DNA of 24,846 nucleotides, taken from NCBI GenBank assembly GCA_964563535.1, contig CAZLXP010000031.1:1-24846 (forward strand), written 5' to 3'. The DNA comes from WVWN01 sp964563535 (GTDB taxonomy: Bacteria; RBG-13-66-14; B26-G2; WVWN01). Of the stretch, positions 7,327 to 14,195 are shown piece by piece (position 1 is the stretch's first letter; each line of letters begins with the position of its first letter). The notes beneath the pieces were generated by a model. That model worked only from the letters and a program-made list of their open reading frames with translations. It was not told the origin of the DNA and made no database searches. The translations under genes were made by a program, and so were the position numbers.

Positions 7327-8877
7327 ATGCTCCCGCCCTTTAAAAACGAACCCATTATACTTTTTAAAGAGGCCGCCGAAAAGCTCGCGATGGAGGAGGC
7401 TATAGCCCGCGTCCAAGGGCAGCTCGGCCGCGAGTATCCGCTGGTGGTCGGCGGCGAACGCATAACGACGGCCGAAAAGTTTAAGTCCGTAAATCCCTCC
7501 CAAACGACTGAGGTCGTGGGGGTCTTTTCCAAGGCGAACGTCGAGATGGCGCGCAAGGCCGTCGCCGCGGCGAACCGGGCCTTCGAGCAATGGCGCTGGA
7601 CGCCGCCGGAGGAGCGCGCCCGCTACCTTCTCAAGACCGCCGCCGTCATGCGGCGCCGCCGCTACGAGCTCGCCGCGTGGCTGGTCGTCGAGGTCGGCAA
7701 GAACTGGCTCGAGGCCTACGGCGACGTCGCCGAGGCCGTGGACTTCTGCGAGTTCTACGGCCGCGAGATGATGCGCTACGCCGAGCCGCAACCGCTGACC
7801 CCGCTGGCCGGCGAGGAGAACAACCAATACTATATCCCGCTCGGCGCCGGCGTCGTCATCCCGCCGTGGAACTTCCCGTGCGCCATATTGGTAGGCATGA
7901 CCACCGCGGCTATCGTCGCCGGTAACGCCGTCGTCCTTAAGCCGTCGTCCGCGTCGCCCGCCATCGCGTATAAATTCTTCGAGATATTGGAGGAAGTCAA
8001 TCTGCCGCCGGGGGTCGTTAACTTCCTGCCCGGGCCGGGGGGCGCCATCGGCGACGCGCTGGTGAGTCACCCCCGCGTTCGCTTCGTCGCCTTCACCGGC
8101 TCGCGGGAGGTGGGCCTCCGCATCAACCGCCTCGCCGCGCGACCCAAGCGGAGCCAACTCTGGATCAAGCGCGTCATCGCCGAGATGGGCGGCAAGGACT
8201 TCATCGTCGTCGACGGGACGGCGGACCTGGACGCCGCCGCCGAGGGCATCGTCGCCAGCGCTTACGGCTTCCAGGGACAGAAGTGCTCGGCGTGCTCGCG
8301 CGCCATCGTCACCGACGACGTCTACGAGACGGTCCTCGAGAAGGTCGTCGCCCGGACCAGGGAGAAGGTCACCGTGGGCGACCCCCGCGACTTCGCAAAC
8401 TTCATGGGGCCCGTCATCGACGCGGCCGCCGAGAACAAGATATTGGAGTATATCGAGATCGGCAAAAAGGAGGGCCGTCTCGTAATGGGCGGCGACAAGC
8501 GATCCGCGGAGGGCTACTTCGTCAACCCGACCATAATCGCGGACGTCGCCCCCAAGGCCCGCGTCGCCCAGGAGGAGATCTTCGGGCCGGTGCTGGCGTT
8601 CATCCGCGCCCGCAACTTCAACGACGCGGTGCGCATCGCCAACGGCACCGTCTACGGCCTCACCGGCGCCGTCTACTCGAGCGACCGCGGCCGCCTCGAG
8701 CAGGCCCGGCGCGAGTGCCACGTCGGCAACTTGTATTTCAACCGCAAATGCACCGCGGCCCTCGTCGGCGTCCACCCCTTCGGCGGCTTTAACATGTCCG
8801 GGACCGATTCCAAGGCCGGCGGCCGGGATTATTTACTCCTGTTTACGCAGGCCAAGCTGGTGAGCGAGGCGCTTTAG
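7327..8877 (+). CDS. pruA: L-glutamate gamma-semialdehyde (1-pyrroline-5-carboxylate) dehydrogenase
   Basis: A 516-residue NAD-dependent aldehyde dehydrogenase that oxidises glutamate semialdehyde, from proline breakdown, to glutamate. Features of the stand-alone bacterial P5C dehydrogenase branch are the N-terminal 'EEAIARVQGQLGREYPLVVGGE', the 'VNPSQTTEVVG' segment and 'VVIPPWNFPCAI' in the cofactor domain. The catalytic Glu is in AEMGGKD (E286), the nucleophile Cys in GQKCSACSR (C320), and the C-terminal 'GGFNMSGTDSKAGG'. GGAGG lies nine bases before the ATG. It has its own promoter and terminator and no proline dehydrogenase gene next to it, so the first step must be encoded elsewhere. 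Family assignment is firm; exact substrate rests on overall similarity. Confidence 0.92.
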   Translation: MLPPFKNEPIILFKEAAEKLAMEEAIARVQGQLGREYPLVVGGERITTAEKFKSVNPSQTTEVVGVFSKANVEMARKAVAAANRAFEQWRWTPPEERARYLLKTAAVMRRRRYELAAWLVVEVGKNWLEAYGDVAEAVDFCEFYGREMMRYAEPQPLTPLAGEENNQYYIPLGAGVVIPPWNFPCAILVGMTTAAIVAGNAVVLKPSSASPAIAYKFFEILEEVNLPPGVVNFLPGPGGAIGDALVSHPRVRFVAFTGSREVGLRINRLAARPKRSQLWIKRVIAEMGGKDFIVVDGTADLDAAAEGIVASAYGFQGQKCSACSRAIVTDDVYETVLEKVVARTREKVTVGDPRDFANFMGPVIDAAAENKILEYIEIGKKEGRLVMGGDKRSAEGYFVNPTIIADVAPKARVAQEEIFGPVLAFIRARNFNDAVRIANGTVYGLTGAVYSSDRGRLEQARRECHVGNLYFNRKCTAALVGVHPFGGFNMSGTDSKAGGRDYLLLFTQAKLVSEAL

Positions 8878-8902
8878 CTCGGGCGCGAAATACCTAAAAG
8901 TT

Positions 8903-8931
8903 AAAAGCCCCCCGGAAGGGGGGCTTATTCA
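8903..8931. terminator. Bidirectional terminator
   Basis: Nine-base-pair stem AAGCCCCCC (8905-8913) / GGGGGGCTT (8918-8926) with a GGAA loop. On the plus strand it ends the aldehyde dehydrogenase transcript. On the minus strand it is followed by TTTTAACTTTT, so it also ends the small Cys-protein transcript. Confidence 0.8.
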
Positions 8932-9010
8932 TATTTGTCGGGTCGCGGCGATTATTTATACGCGGCCCGCGCCGCGGCGACGCGGGTGCCGCTTAGGGTT
9001 TCCGGTGAGT

Positions 9011-9223
9011 CTACTTCTCGGCGTCGAACTTCTCGGGCGAGAGGTCGAGGACCTCGACTAACTTCTTGAACTTCCGGCCCTGGACCAGCGACATCTGGTT
9101 AAGGCGCGTCGCCTGCGACTTAAGCTGTTTCACCGAACACTCGTCGGGGCATTGGTCGTCGACGTTCTGGTTGCCGAAGTTCTCCATCTTCCAGTTGCAG
9201 AATATGCATTGCGGCGCCGCCAT
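9011..9223 (-). CDS. Small four-cysteine (putative zinc-binding) protein
   Basis: A 70-residue protein whose N-terminal half has CxxC (C6, C9) and CxxxC (C25, C29), a pattern suited to one zinc ion. The C-terminal half is basic and helical ('VKQLKSQATRLNQMSLVQGRKFKKLVEVLDLSPEKF'). A strong ribosome binding site AAGGAGG precedes ATG 9223, which is good evidence that it is real. It lies divergent from selD; the 236-base gap between them contains an inverted repeat CCGTAAAA/TTTTACGG (9284-9291 and 9303-9310) that may be an operator. I do not recognise the family. Nucleic-acid binding or a small redox/metal role are both possible. Confidence 0.75.
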   Translation of the reverse strand: MAAPQCIFCNWKMENFGNQNVDDQCPDECSVKQLKSQATRLNQMSLVQGRKFKKLVEVLDLSPEKFDAEK

Positions 9224-9421
9224 ACGCCCTCCTTTTTATTTATCGCGTACCCTAAGGGTTGCGAATAAGTTTAGTGGAGCTTCCCGTAAAACGCCGCGTG
9301 TTTTTTACGGTTGTCAGCCGTTCGAACGCGCGGGCGGCGCCGTGGCCTCGGCCGCCGCAGCGTCGATATTTAATATACCTTAGGCGCGCCGCGGGGTCAA
9401 GCGGGCCCGGGCCGGGAATAT

Positions 9422-9450
9422 TTGATTTAAAGCGTCGTTTGTGATACTAT
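9422..9450 (+). promoter_or_regulatory. Promoter of selD, giving a nearly leaderless mRNA
   Basis: TTGATT (9422-9427), 17-base spacer, TACTAT (9445-9450) with extended -10 TGA at 9442-9444. The predicted start near 9457 is only about three bases before the ATG at 9460, and there is no Shine-Dalgarno sequence. Confidence 0.6.
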
Positions 9451-9459
9451 ACACGTAAT

Positions 9460-10512
9460 ATGTCCGCCGATGTTGAAACGCGCGTGCGCTTGACGCAGTG
9501 CACGACGGCGGCCGGTTGAGCCGCCAAGGTACCGGCCGAGGCGCTGGCCGCGATACTCGCGAAATTGCCGGTCCCGGAACACCCGCTGCTCTTGACGGCG
9601 ACGAGGAACAGCGAGGACGCGGCGGTATACAAAATCAACGACCGCCAGGCGTTAATCGCGACCGTGGACTTCTTCACCCCCATCGTCGACGACCCGGGCG
9701 ATTACGGCCGTATAGCCGCGACGAACGCGCTCTCGGATATATACGCTATGGGGGGCGAGCCGTTCCTGGCGTTAAACGTCGTAGCCTTTCCGTACGGTAA
9801 GCTCTCGGAAGACATCCTGGTCGCCATCCTTCAGGGCGGGGCGGCGGCGTGCGCCGCGGAGGGCGTGCTGTTGGCCGGCGGCCACACCGTCAAGTCGCCG
9901 GACATCCTTTACGGCCTGGCGGCGTTGGGTTTCGTCTCCCCCGACCGCGTCATAACGAATGAGGGCGCGAAGCCCGGCGACGCGCTGGTGCTGACGAAGG
10001 CGTTGGGGACGGGCGTGATTCAGACCGCGGTGAAGCGCGGCGAGTGTCCGCCCCAAACCGAGAAGGCCGCGCTACAGAGCATGCTGCGGAGCAACAAGGC
10101 CGCGGCGGCCGCGATGGTCGCCGCCGGCGCCGTGTGCGCCACCGACGTTACCGGCTTCGGCCTTTTAGGACACGCGCTCGAGGTCGCGACGGCCTCGGCG
10201 GTGGGTATCAGATTTTTCGCGTCGCGAGTGCCGCAATTGCCGCAAGCGCACGAGTTCGCCGCGACGTACGTCCCGGGCGGCCTGAAGACCAACCGGGAAT
10301 TCGTCGAGCCGAGTCTCAAAGTGGCGGAAGGCGTCGACGACGCGATGGTCAACTTGCTCGCCGACCCGCAGACGTCGGGGGGCTTGTTGGTGGCGCTGCC
10401 GCGCGAGCGGGCCGGGGCGTACGCGGCCGAAGTCGGCGGCGCGGCCGCGGTAATCGGCGCCGTATTCGAGGCGCCGGCGCCTACGTTGGAAATAGTAAAC
10501 GAAGTCGATTGA
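9460..10512 (+). CDS. selD: Selenide, water dikinase (selenophosphate synthetase), a selenoprotein with in-frame UGA
   Basis: Makes selenophosphate, the selenium donor for selenocysteine and selenouridine, from selenide and ATP. The full frame runs from ATG 9460 to TGA 10510-10512, 350 residues, with one in-frame TGA at 9517-9519 (residue 20). It lies in the context T-A-A-G-U-A-A-K, and the conserved Lys is at +3 (K23), exactly as Cys17/Lys20 in the E. coli enzyme. Without reading UGA as selenocysteine the protein would lack its catalytic N-terminus. Downstream are the family segments 'VDFFTPIVDDP', 'ALSDIYAMGGEP', 'LLAGGHTVKS', 'ATDVTGFGLLGHA' and 'LLADPQTSGGLL'. A SECIS-like hairpin follows the UGA. 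Automatic callers would start it at GTG 9565. The lipoprotein gene follows after 34 bases. Confidence 0.95.
9533..9550 (+). promoter_or_regulatory. Bacterial SECIS-like hairpin of selD
   Basis: Stem CGGCC (9533-9537) / GGCCG (9546-9550) with an 8-base loop GAGGCGCT. The loop starts 19 bases after the UGA and has G as its first base, within the spacing and loop rules described for bacterial SECIS elements, which lie inside the coding sequence just after the UGA. Confidence 0.6.
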
Positions 10513-10546
10513 AGAGCCGCGGGTTTCACCCGGAGGTATAGCTAAG

Positions 10547-11128
10547 ATGAGATACTTGACTACGGCATTATCCTTGTTCGCCGGGTTGTCGCTGTTGACG
10601 TCGTGCCAAAAAGGGCCCAAGGAGGAAGAAGTTCTCCCGCCCCCCAAGATCGTAAAGAGCATCCCGGTAGACGCCAACCCGTTGCGGAAGACGTACGAGG
10701 CGGAGGAGCTCGGGCCGGAGGTTACCCGCGGCGAATTGACGTCGGATCCCGCGGCCTCGAATCAAATGGCCTTGTACGTAAGGCCGGGGGATACCAAGTT
10801 GGGGGAATACGCTGCCTGGGGGCCCTACGAGGAGATCGCGCCGGGCTCGTACGTCGCGCGGTGGCGCCTTAAGGCGGCGAACCTGCCCAAAAACGACCAG
10901 CCGGTGTTCTGGATAGACATTTCGGGCTACCCCAAAGCGGACCGCGATAATTATCAGATGATCATGTCTAAGGGCCTATCCGCCAGGGACTTCCCCGAAC
11001 CGGATAAGTATTATACCTTTAAGATAGGCTTCGACGTAAAAGAGCCTTTCATATTCGAGCTGCGCACGCAGTACCTCCAGAACGCCGACCTGTGGATCGA
11101 CTGGACGAGCTTGGAGCTCGCGCAATAA
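10547..11128 (+). CDS. Lipoprotein with a carbohydrate-binding-module-like domain
   Basis: A 193-residue protein with a lipoprotein signal (LLTSC, lipidated Cys20), a short acidic/proline linker, then a domain of about 150 residues beginning 'YEAEELGP' and containing 'ALYVRPGDTKLGEYAAWGPYEEIAPGSYVARWRLK' and a final 'DLWIDWTSLEL'. The YEAE start, the Y-xx-W-R-L strand and the last strand resemble beta-sandwich CBM6/CBM35-type sugar-binding domains. GGAGG lies 10 bases before ATG 10547. It sits 34 bases after selD on the same strand and may be co-transcribed. The domain call is pattern-based and moderate; lipoprotein status is firm. Confidence 0.75.
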   Translation: MRYLTTALSLFAGLSLLTSCQKGPKEEEVLPPPKIVKSIPVDANPLRKTYEAEELGPEVTRGELTSDPAASNQMALYVRPGDTKLGEYAAWGPYEEIAPGSYVARWRLKAANLPKNDQPVFWIDISGYPKADRDNYQMIMSKGLSARDFPEPDKYYTFKIGFDVKEPFIFELRTQYLQNADLWIDWTSLELAQ

Positions 11129-11153
11129 TTTGACGGGGCGCCGGGGAAAAGGC

Positions 11154-11181
11154 CGAGCAGGTCCGCGGGCCTGCTCGCTTT
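11154..11181. terminator. Bidirectional terminator
   Basis: Stem CGAGCAGG (11154-11161) / CCTGCTCG (11170-11177) with an inner loop that can close further. The plus strand continues CTTTACG after it. The minus strand continues GCCTTTTCC, so it can end both the lipoprotein and the DUF2292 transcripts. Confidence 0.55.
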
Positions 11182-11332
11182 ACGTTTCGTCCCCGGCGGC
11201 GAGGTCCTCCAGCTTGAGCGTGCGGTTGACCCGCACGAACACGACCCGGCCCGCTTCGAATTTTAGCTCCACCGTGCCGTAAAATCGTTCGCGCGCCAGG
11301 CGGCCGAGGTAAAGTACTAATTCTTTGAGCAT
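11180..11332 (-). CDS. DUF2292-like small protein (50 residues)
   Basis: A short minus-strand frame of 50 codons, MLKELVLYLGRLARE followed by 'FYGTVELKFEAGRVVFVRV'. This matches the DUF2292 pattern: a helix, then 'yGsV.i...dG.Vv.i', a two-strand unit, then Arg-x-Leu-Lys-Leu. Function is unknown in the family. An almost perfect sigma-70-type promoter lies directly upstream (11398-11370), giving a leader of about 30 bases. The only purine-rich site (AAAGGGGG) is some 15 bases before the ATG, and an in-frame GTG at 11347 is too close to that site to be likely. It is divergent from the channel-like gene. Its stop codon overlaps the terminator hairpin's flank. Confidence 0.8.
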   Translation of the reverse strand: MLKELVLYLGRLARERFYGTVELKFEAGRVVFVRVNRTLKLEDLAAGDET

Positions 11333-11369
11333 GAGACGACGACGCACCCCCTTTCTTGTTGCTATATAT

Positions 11370-11398
11370 TATATAGCATAATGCTAATGGCGTGTCAA
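11370..11398 (-). promoter_or_regulatory. Near-consensus promoter of the DUF2292 gene
   Basis: On the minus strand, TTGACA (11398-11393, perfect), 17-base spacer, TATATA (11375-11370) with extended -10 TGC. Confidence 0.65.
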
Positions 11399-11421
11399 GG
11401 GTTTTTATTCGCCGCCTCGGC

Positions 11422-11450
11422 TTGACAGGGCTCAAGCTTGGTGTTAATAT
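11422..11450 (+). promoter_or_regulatory. Near-consensus promoter of the channel-like gene
   Basis: TTGACA (11422-11427, perfect), 17-base spacer, TAATAT (11445-11450) with extended -10 TGT. The predicted start near 11457 gives a leader of only about nine bases before GTG 11466. Its -35 box is 23 bases from the -35 of the divergent promoter. Confidence 0.65.
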
Positions 11451-11465
11451 TTTTCTCAAGGTTTC

Positions 11466-12137
11466 GTGATCTCCCGTAGCGAAGGCGCGCCCGACGTAGT
11501 TGCATTGCGCCGCGAGTACGAACGCGTGGCGGCGGAACTCGCGGCCGGGCGCCCCGTGGCCGGGGAAGTACTTTCGGGGTATCTGGAGGCCGCGGCCCGG
11601 GCCCACGACGACTTGGCCGACGACGAACGTTACGCGTTGCGGTACGGCCTCGGCGGCGTGGAGCACCTTTTGGCGCGGGGAGGCAAGTTCGCGGAGGCGG
11701 ACGCTTTTTACCGTGCCCGGCTCGAGCTCACGCGCCGGGATTACAAGCTCCGGTTCCGCGACTATCGGGACGTGGGCGCGCTCGCCCGCGCGTGGACCTT
11801 CGGCCTGTGGCGCTTCTCGAGCCGGTACGGGACGAGCCCGTTGCGTCTCGGCTGGGTCGCGTTCAACGTCGCGTTTTGGTTCGCGGTCCTATACTTCGTC
11901 CTGGACGTTCTCGCCCTTCGGTTTCTGGGCCAGCGGGCATTTTCGTCCTACGCGGTGGTTTCGTATTTAAGCTATTTCATATTGGGTTTCGAGGGGTTGT
12001 TTCCCGGAACGGCCGTTTTTGTGGCGAACACTTTCTGGGCACAACTGGCGCTGGCCGTCGAGAACGGAATCGGCGCGGTTCTGTCGCTGTCGCTTTTAAG
12101 CCTGGTGGCGCGGCGGGTTTGGCGCGGCTTAGGCTAG
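11466..12137 (+). CDS. Two-helix ion-channel-like membrane protein with altered selectivity filter
   Basis: A 223-residue protein. The N-terminal 110 residues are helical and soluble ('LEAAARAHDDLADDERYALRYGLGGVEHLLARGG', a TPR-like arrangement). Then comes 'RAWTFGLWRFSSRYGTSPLRLGWVAFNVAFWFAVLYFV', which closely follows the first helix of pentapeptide/TPR-linked two-helix potassium-channel-like proteins, and a second long hydrophobic region to the C-terminus. Where a channel has T-x-G-Y-G-D before the last helix, this one reads 'SYFILGFEGLFPG', so the filter is not canonical. GTG 11466 is chosen from the promoter just upstream and because the frame opens there. The 37-base gap to the PorV gene suggests an operon. 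Ion conduction is not supported by the filter; the fold is an inference. Confidence 0.6.
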   Translation: MISRSEGAPDVVALRREYERVAAELAAGRPVAGEVLSGYLEAAARAHDDLADDERYALRYGLGGVEHLLARGGKFAEADAFYRARLELTRRDYKLRFRDYRDVGALARAWTFGLWRFSSRYGTSPLRLGWVAFNVAFWFAVLYFVLDVLALRFLGQRAFSSYAVVSYLSYFILGFEGLFPGTAVFVANTFWAQLALAVENGIGAVLSLSLLSLVARRVWRGLG

Positions 12138-12174
12138 CAGGCCGGAGGGGCCCCCGCGGCCCCGGAGGATCGAG

Positions 12175-13095
12175 ATGAAGAAACTCATTCCGTTTTTGGG
12201 TGCGGCGTTAGTCGCGGCGGCCGTGGCGGGCGCCGCGGAGGCGGGCTCTTCGGCCGCGGCGTTTCTAAAGATCGGCGTGGGCGCGCGCGCGGTCGGGATG
12301 GGCGAGGCTCAGGCCGCGGCGGCGGCGGGGCCGGATGCCCTCTACTGGAACCCGGCGGGCCTGGCGGCCGATAGCCGCCGCGCGGTAACTTTCACCCACA
12401 GCGAGTGGCTCGAGGACGTGCGCTACGAATACCTGGGCGTATCTTATCCGCTTTTTAACTTGGGCTCGCTCGGGTTTTCGGCGGGCCGGCTGAGTATGGG
12501 CGAACTGACGGGCCGCGACGAGCAGGGCAACTATACGGGCGACTTCGGCGCCAGCGACATGGCGCTCTCGCTCGGATACGCGCGCCGCTTTTTGAAATTC
12601 CTCGCGGTGGGCGCCGGGGCGGAGTATATCTCCTCCAAGATCGAGAACGAGAGCGCCTCCGCGTTCGCCGGGTCCGTGGGCGCGACGGCGGAGCTGCCGC
12701 TGCCGGGGCTCGTGGCCGGCGTTTCCGCCTCCCACCTCGGCGGCGAGATGAAATTCATCGCGGAGGGCGACCCGCTGCCGCTGGCGGTGCGGGGCGGCGT
12801 GGCGTACCTCTTGCCCTTCGGCGGCGAGGCGAACGAGCTTATGGTGGCGGTGGACGCCGTCAAGTTCAACGACCGCGACGACGTCGGCGTCAACAGCGGC
12901 CTGGAGTATTGGTTTATGAAGACCGTAGCCGCTCGCGCCGGCTACAAGGCCAACTACGACGAGGACGGCCTGACCGGCGGCCTCGGCTTCAAATATTCGG
13001 CCACCGCGAACCTGGGCCTTATGGCCGACTACGCTTATGCCGATATGGGCGTCTTCGGCGCGACCCACCGCATCTCGGTAGGGATGCAGTTTTAA
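12175..13095 (+). CDS. PorV/PorQ family outer-membrane beta-barrel protein
   Basis: A 306-residue protein with a signal peptide (cleavage near 'GAAEA-GSSAAAF') and the family's N-terminal signature 'AAAFLKIGVGARAVGMGEAQAA...DALYWNPAGLA', then alternating amphipathic strands and a final 'RISVGMQF' whose C-terminal Phe suits outer-membrane insertion by BAM. The PorV/UPF0164 branch of the FadL-like barrels acts in type IX secretion in Bacteroidetes, but many phyla carry relatives of unknown role. No other type IX component is in the window, so a secretion role is not claimed. GGAGG lies seven bases before the ATG. A strong terminator follows at 13116-13149. Confidence 0.9.
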   Translation: MKKLIPFLGAALVAAAVAGAAEAGSSAAAFLKIGVGARAVGMGEAQAAAAAGPDALYWNPAGLAADSRRAVTFTHSEWLEDVRYEYLGVSYPLFNLGSLGFSAGRLSMGELTGRDEQGNYTGDFGASDMALSLGYARRFLKFLAVGAGAEYISSKIENESASAFAGSVGATAELPLPGLVAGVSASHLGGEMKFIAEGDPLPLAVRGGVAYLLPFGGEANELMVAVDAVKFNDRDDVGVNSGLEYWFMKTVAARAGYKANYDEDGLTGGLGFKYSATANLGLMADYAYADMGVFGATHRISVGMQF

Positions 13096-13115
13096 TCGGT
13101 TAGGTAATAAGGTAT

Positions 13116-13149
13116 AAAAAAAACCCGGCGTTCCGCGCCGGGTTTTAAA
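13116..13149. terminator. Strong bidirectional terminator
   Basis: Eleven-base-pair stem AAAACCCGGCG (13120-13130) / CGCCGGGTTTT (13136-13146) with a 5-base loop. It has A-runs on the left and T-runs on the right, so it works for the PorV gene on the plus strand and for the HEPN cassette on the minus strand. Confidence 0.85.
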
Positions 13150-13166
13150 TACCTTCGTATGAAGAT

Positions 13167-13307
13167 TTAACTCGTAATTAAACCGGCTTCCTTTAAAAAT
13201 TCAGTAAGGACGTTAAACGCAGACATCGGTTCCGCTTGCTTCTCCGGTTTGCGTCCAACTCTACCGTGCGCAACCCAATGGCGGTATTCAATAACTTTCC
13301 GAACTTC
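13167..13307 (-). pseudogene. Detached C-terminal part of the HEPN gene, carrying the catalytic motif
   Basis: Directly after the TAA at 13310-13308, the same frame continues for 46 codons to a second TAA at 13169-13167. It reads EVRKVIEYRHWVAHGR, then a basic tail and a helix ending 'LTEFLKEAGLITS'. RHWVAH fits the Rx4-6H ribonuclease motif of HEPN domains, and 'hAHG' after it is typical of the RiboL-PSP/MAE_18760-like HEPN branch. Nothing about this stretch looks like a separate gene: no start codon with a ribosome binding site precedes it. It is therefore the missing end of the upstream gene, separated by one nonsense codon that a single base change from AAA, CAA or GAA would create. Confidence 0.7.
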
Positions 13308-13685
13308 TTAAATTACGTCCGTGGGGACTTTAGATGGGAATAGTTTAATGATATCGTCTTTAAAACCGCCTCGCTTCGTACTCCGGTCGACCGTATGTTT
13401 TATTAACGAACCGAAGAATGCATCTTGCGCTGGATAAATTCGGGTGTTACTTTCGATAAGCTTTTTAACTTCCTGCAATACGTACGCTTCAAATACGGCG
13501 ATTAGAGCTACTACGGCAAGGTCGTAGATTACACTCCAGGCTACTATTACATTTTCTCGGATTTCATTAACGCTTTTTGTGTTGTATGGTACGTACGGTA
13601 TACCCGAGACGGTTAAGGCTTCCGCGGCCCCATAGCTATCCACCGTTTCTCGATACCAATCGTAAGTTTCTTTTAATGGGTTCAT
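13308..13685 (-). CDS. HEPN-family protein, truncated before its catalytic motif by an in-frame TAA
   Basis: A 125-residue protein with a mostly helical layout. The central helix 'VIYDLAVVALIAVFEAYVLQEVKKLIE' resembles the 'L....fEhfl' helix of RiboL-PSP-type HEPN domains. It lacks the Rx4-6H motif, which appears in the same frame just after the stop (see 13167-13307); with readthrough the protein would be 172 codons. HEPN proteins are commonly RNases in toxin-antitoxin, abortive-infection and CRISPR-associated systems. Its ATG overlaps the stop of the upstream 154-aa gene (ATGA), so translation is coupled. The base composition is far more AT-rich than the surrounding genes, suggesting transfer. 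As written the product should be inactive unless the stop is an assembly error or is suppressed. Confidence 0.7.
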   Translation of the reverse strand: MNPLKETYDWYRETVDSYGAAEALTVSGIPYVPYNTKSVNEIRENVIVAWSVIYDLAVVALIAVFEAYVLQEVKKLIESNTRIYPAQDAFFGSLIKHTVDRSTKRGGFKDDIIKLFPSKVPTDVI

Positions 13686-14146
13686 TTTATTAATTCCGTT
13701 AAAATACGGCCCAAACTATCTTCATTAAACTTAGTTAACTTAAACGGTTCGGCACCAGTATCGTCGGCCTCTACTATGTACCATTCGTTATTATCGGCTT
13801 TTTTAATTACTTTATATCTACCTTTGTTACTAAATACGTCTATCCTTCCTGTCCCGCCTACTATGAAACGAGCTATAGGTTTAATTTCAACGGCGGTGCC
13901 TGAAGGAGAAAAATTAAGTACTAACTCTGTTGTTGTGTATATACCGAAGCGTTCTTCCGTTATTTCGATTTCGGGTTGGTTAAACGTAACTAGTCCCAGC
14001 GAAATCGGTTCTTCCAACCAATCGATTATCCGGTCTTGGAACTCGGTAACGGTTTTTATCCAATTCTCTTTAAGGTTTTCCGTTTTCGCCTTTTCCGCCT
14101 CTGCTTCTTGTTGATAATTTACGAGGAATCGCGTGAATTCGCTCAT
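13682..14146 (-). CDS. Uncharacterised 154-residue partner of the HEPN protein
   Basis: Start at ATG 14146 with AAGGAG eight bases upstream. Residues 1-45 are charged and probably a helix or short coiled coil ('NYQQEAEAEKAKTENLKENWIKTVTEFQDRIIDWL'). The rest is predicted strand-rich, with 'LVLNFSPSGTAVEIKPIARFIVGGTGRIDVFSNKGRYKVIKK' and 'EWYIVEADDTGAEPFKLTKFNEDSLGRILTELI'. The MNT nucleotidyltransferase motif (GSxxxG...D.D) that often accompanies HEPN toxins is absent, as are obvious DNA-binding motifs. It overlaps the HEPN gene by four bases and shares its AT-rich composition, so the two act together or at least travel together. An antitoxin or sensor role is possible but unproven. Confidence 0.75.
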   Translation of the reverse strand: MSEFTRFLVNYQQEAEAEKAKTENLKENWIKTVTEFQDRIIDWLEEPISLGLVTFNQPEIEITEERFGIYTTTELVLNFSPSGTAVEIKPIARFIVGGTGRIDVFSNKGRYKVIKKADNNEWYIVEADDTGAEPFKLTKFNEDSLGRILTELIK

Positions 14147-14195
14147 TTTTTTACTCCTTAATTAATATTTTGTTTCGGTTTCACCTCACGAAATT

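Noticed and set aside
7297..8775. A 492-codon open frame on the minus strand opposite the aldehyde dehydrogenase
   Set aside because: The complementary frame is an unmistakable full-length enzyme; the antisense translation is low-complexity Asp/Gly/Ala/Val-rich and resembles nothing.
9284..9310. Inverted repeat CCGTAAAA/TTTTACGG as a terminator for the four-Cys protein or selD
   Set aside because: It lies upstream of both genes; an operator role is possible, but no terminator function fits.
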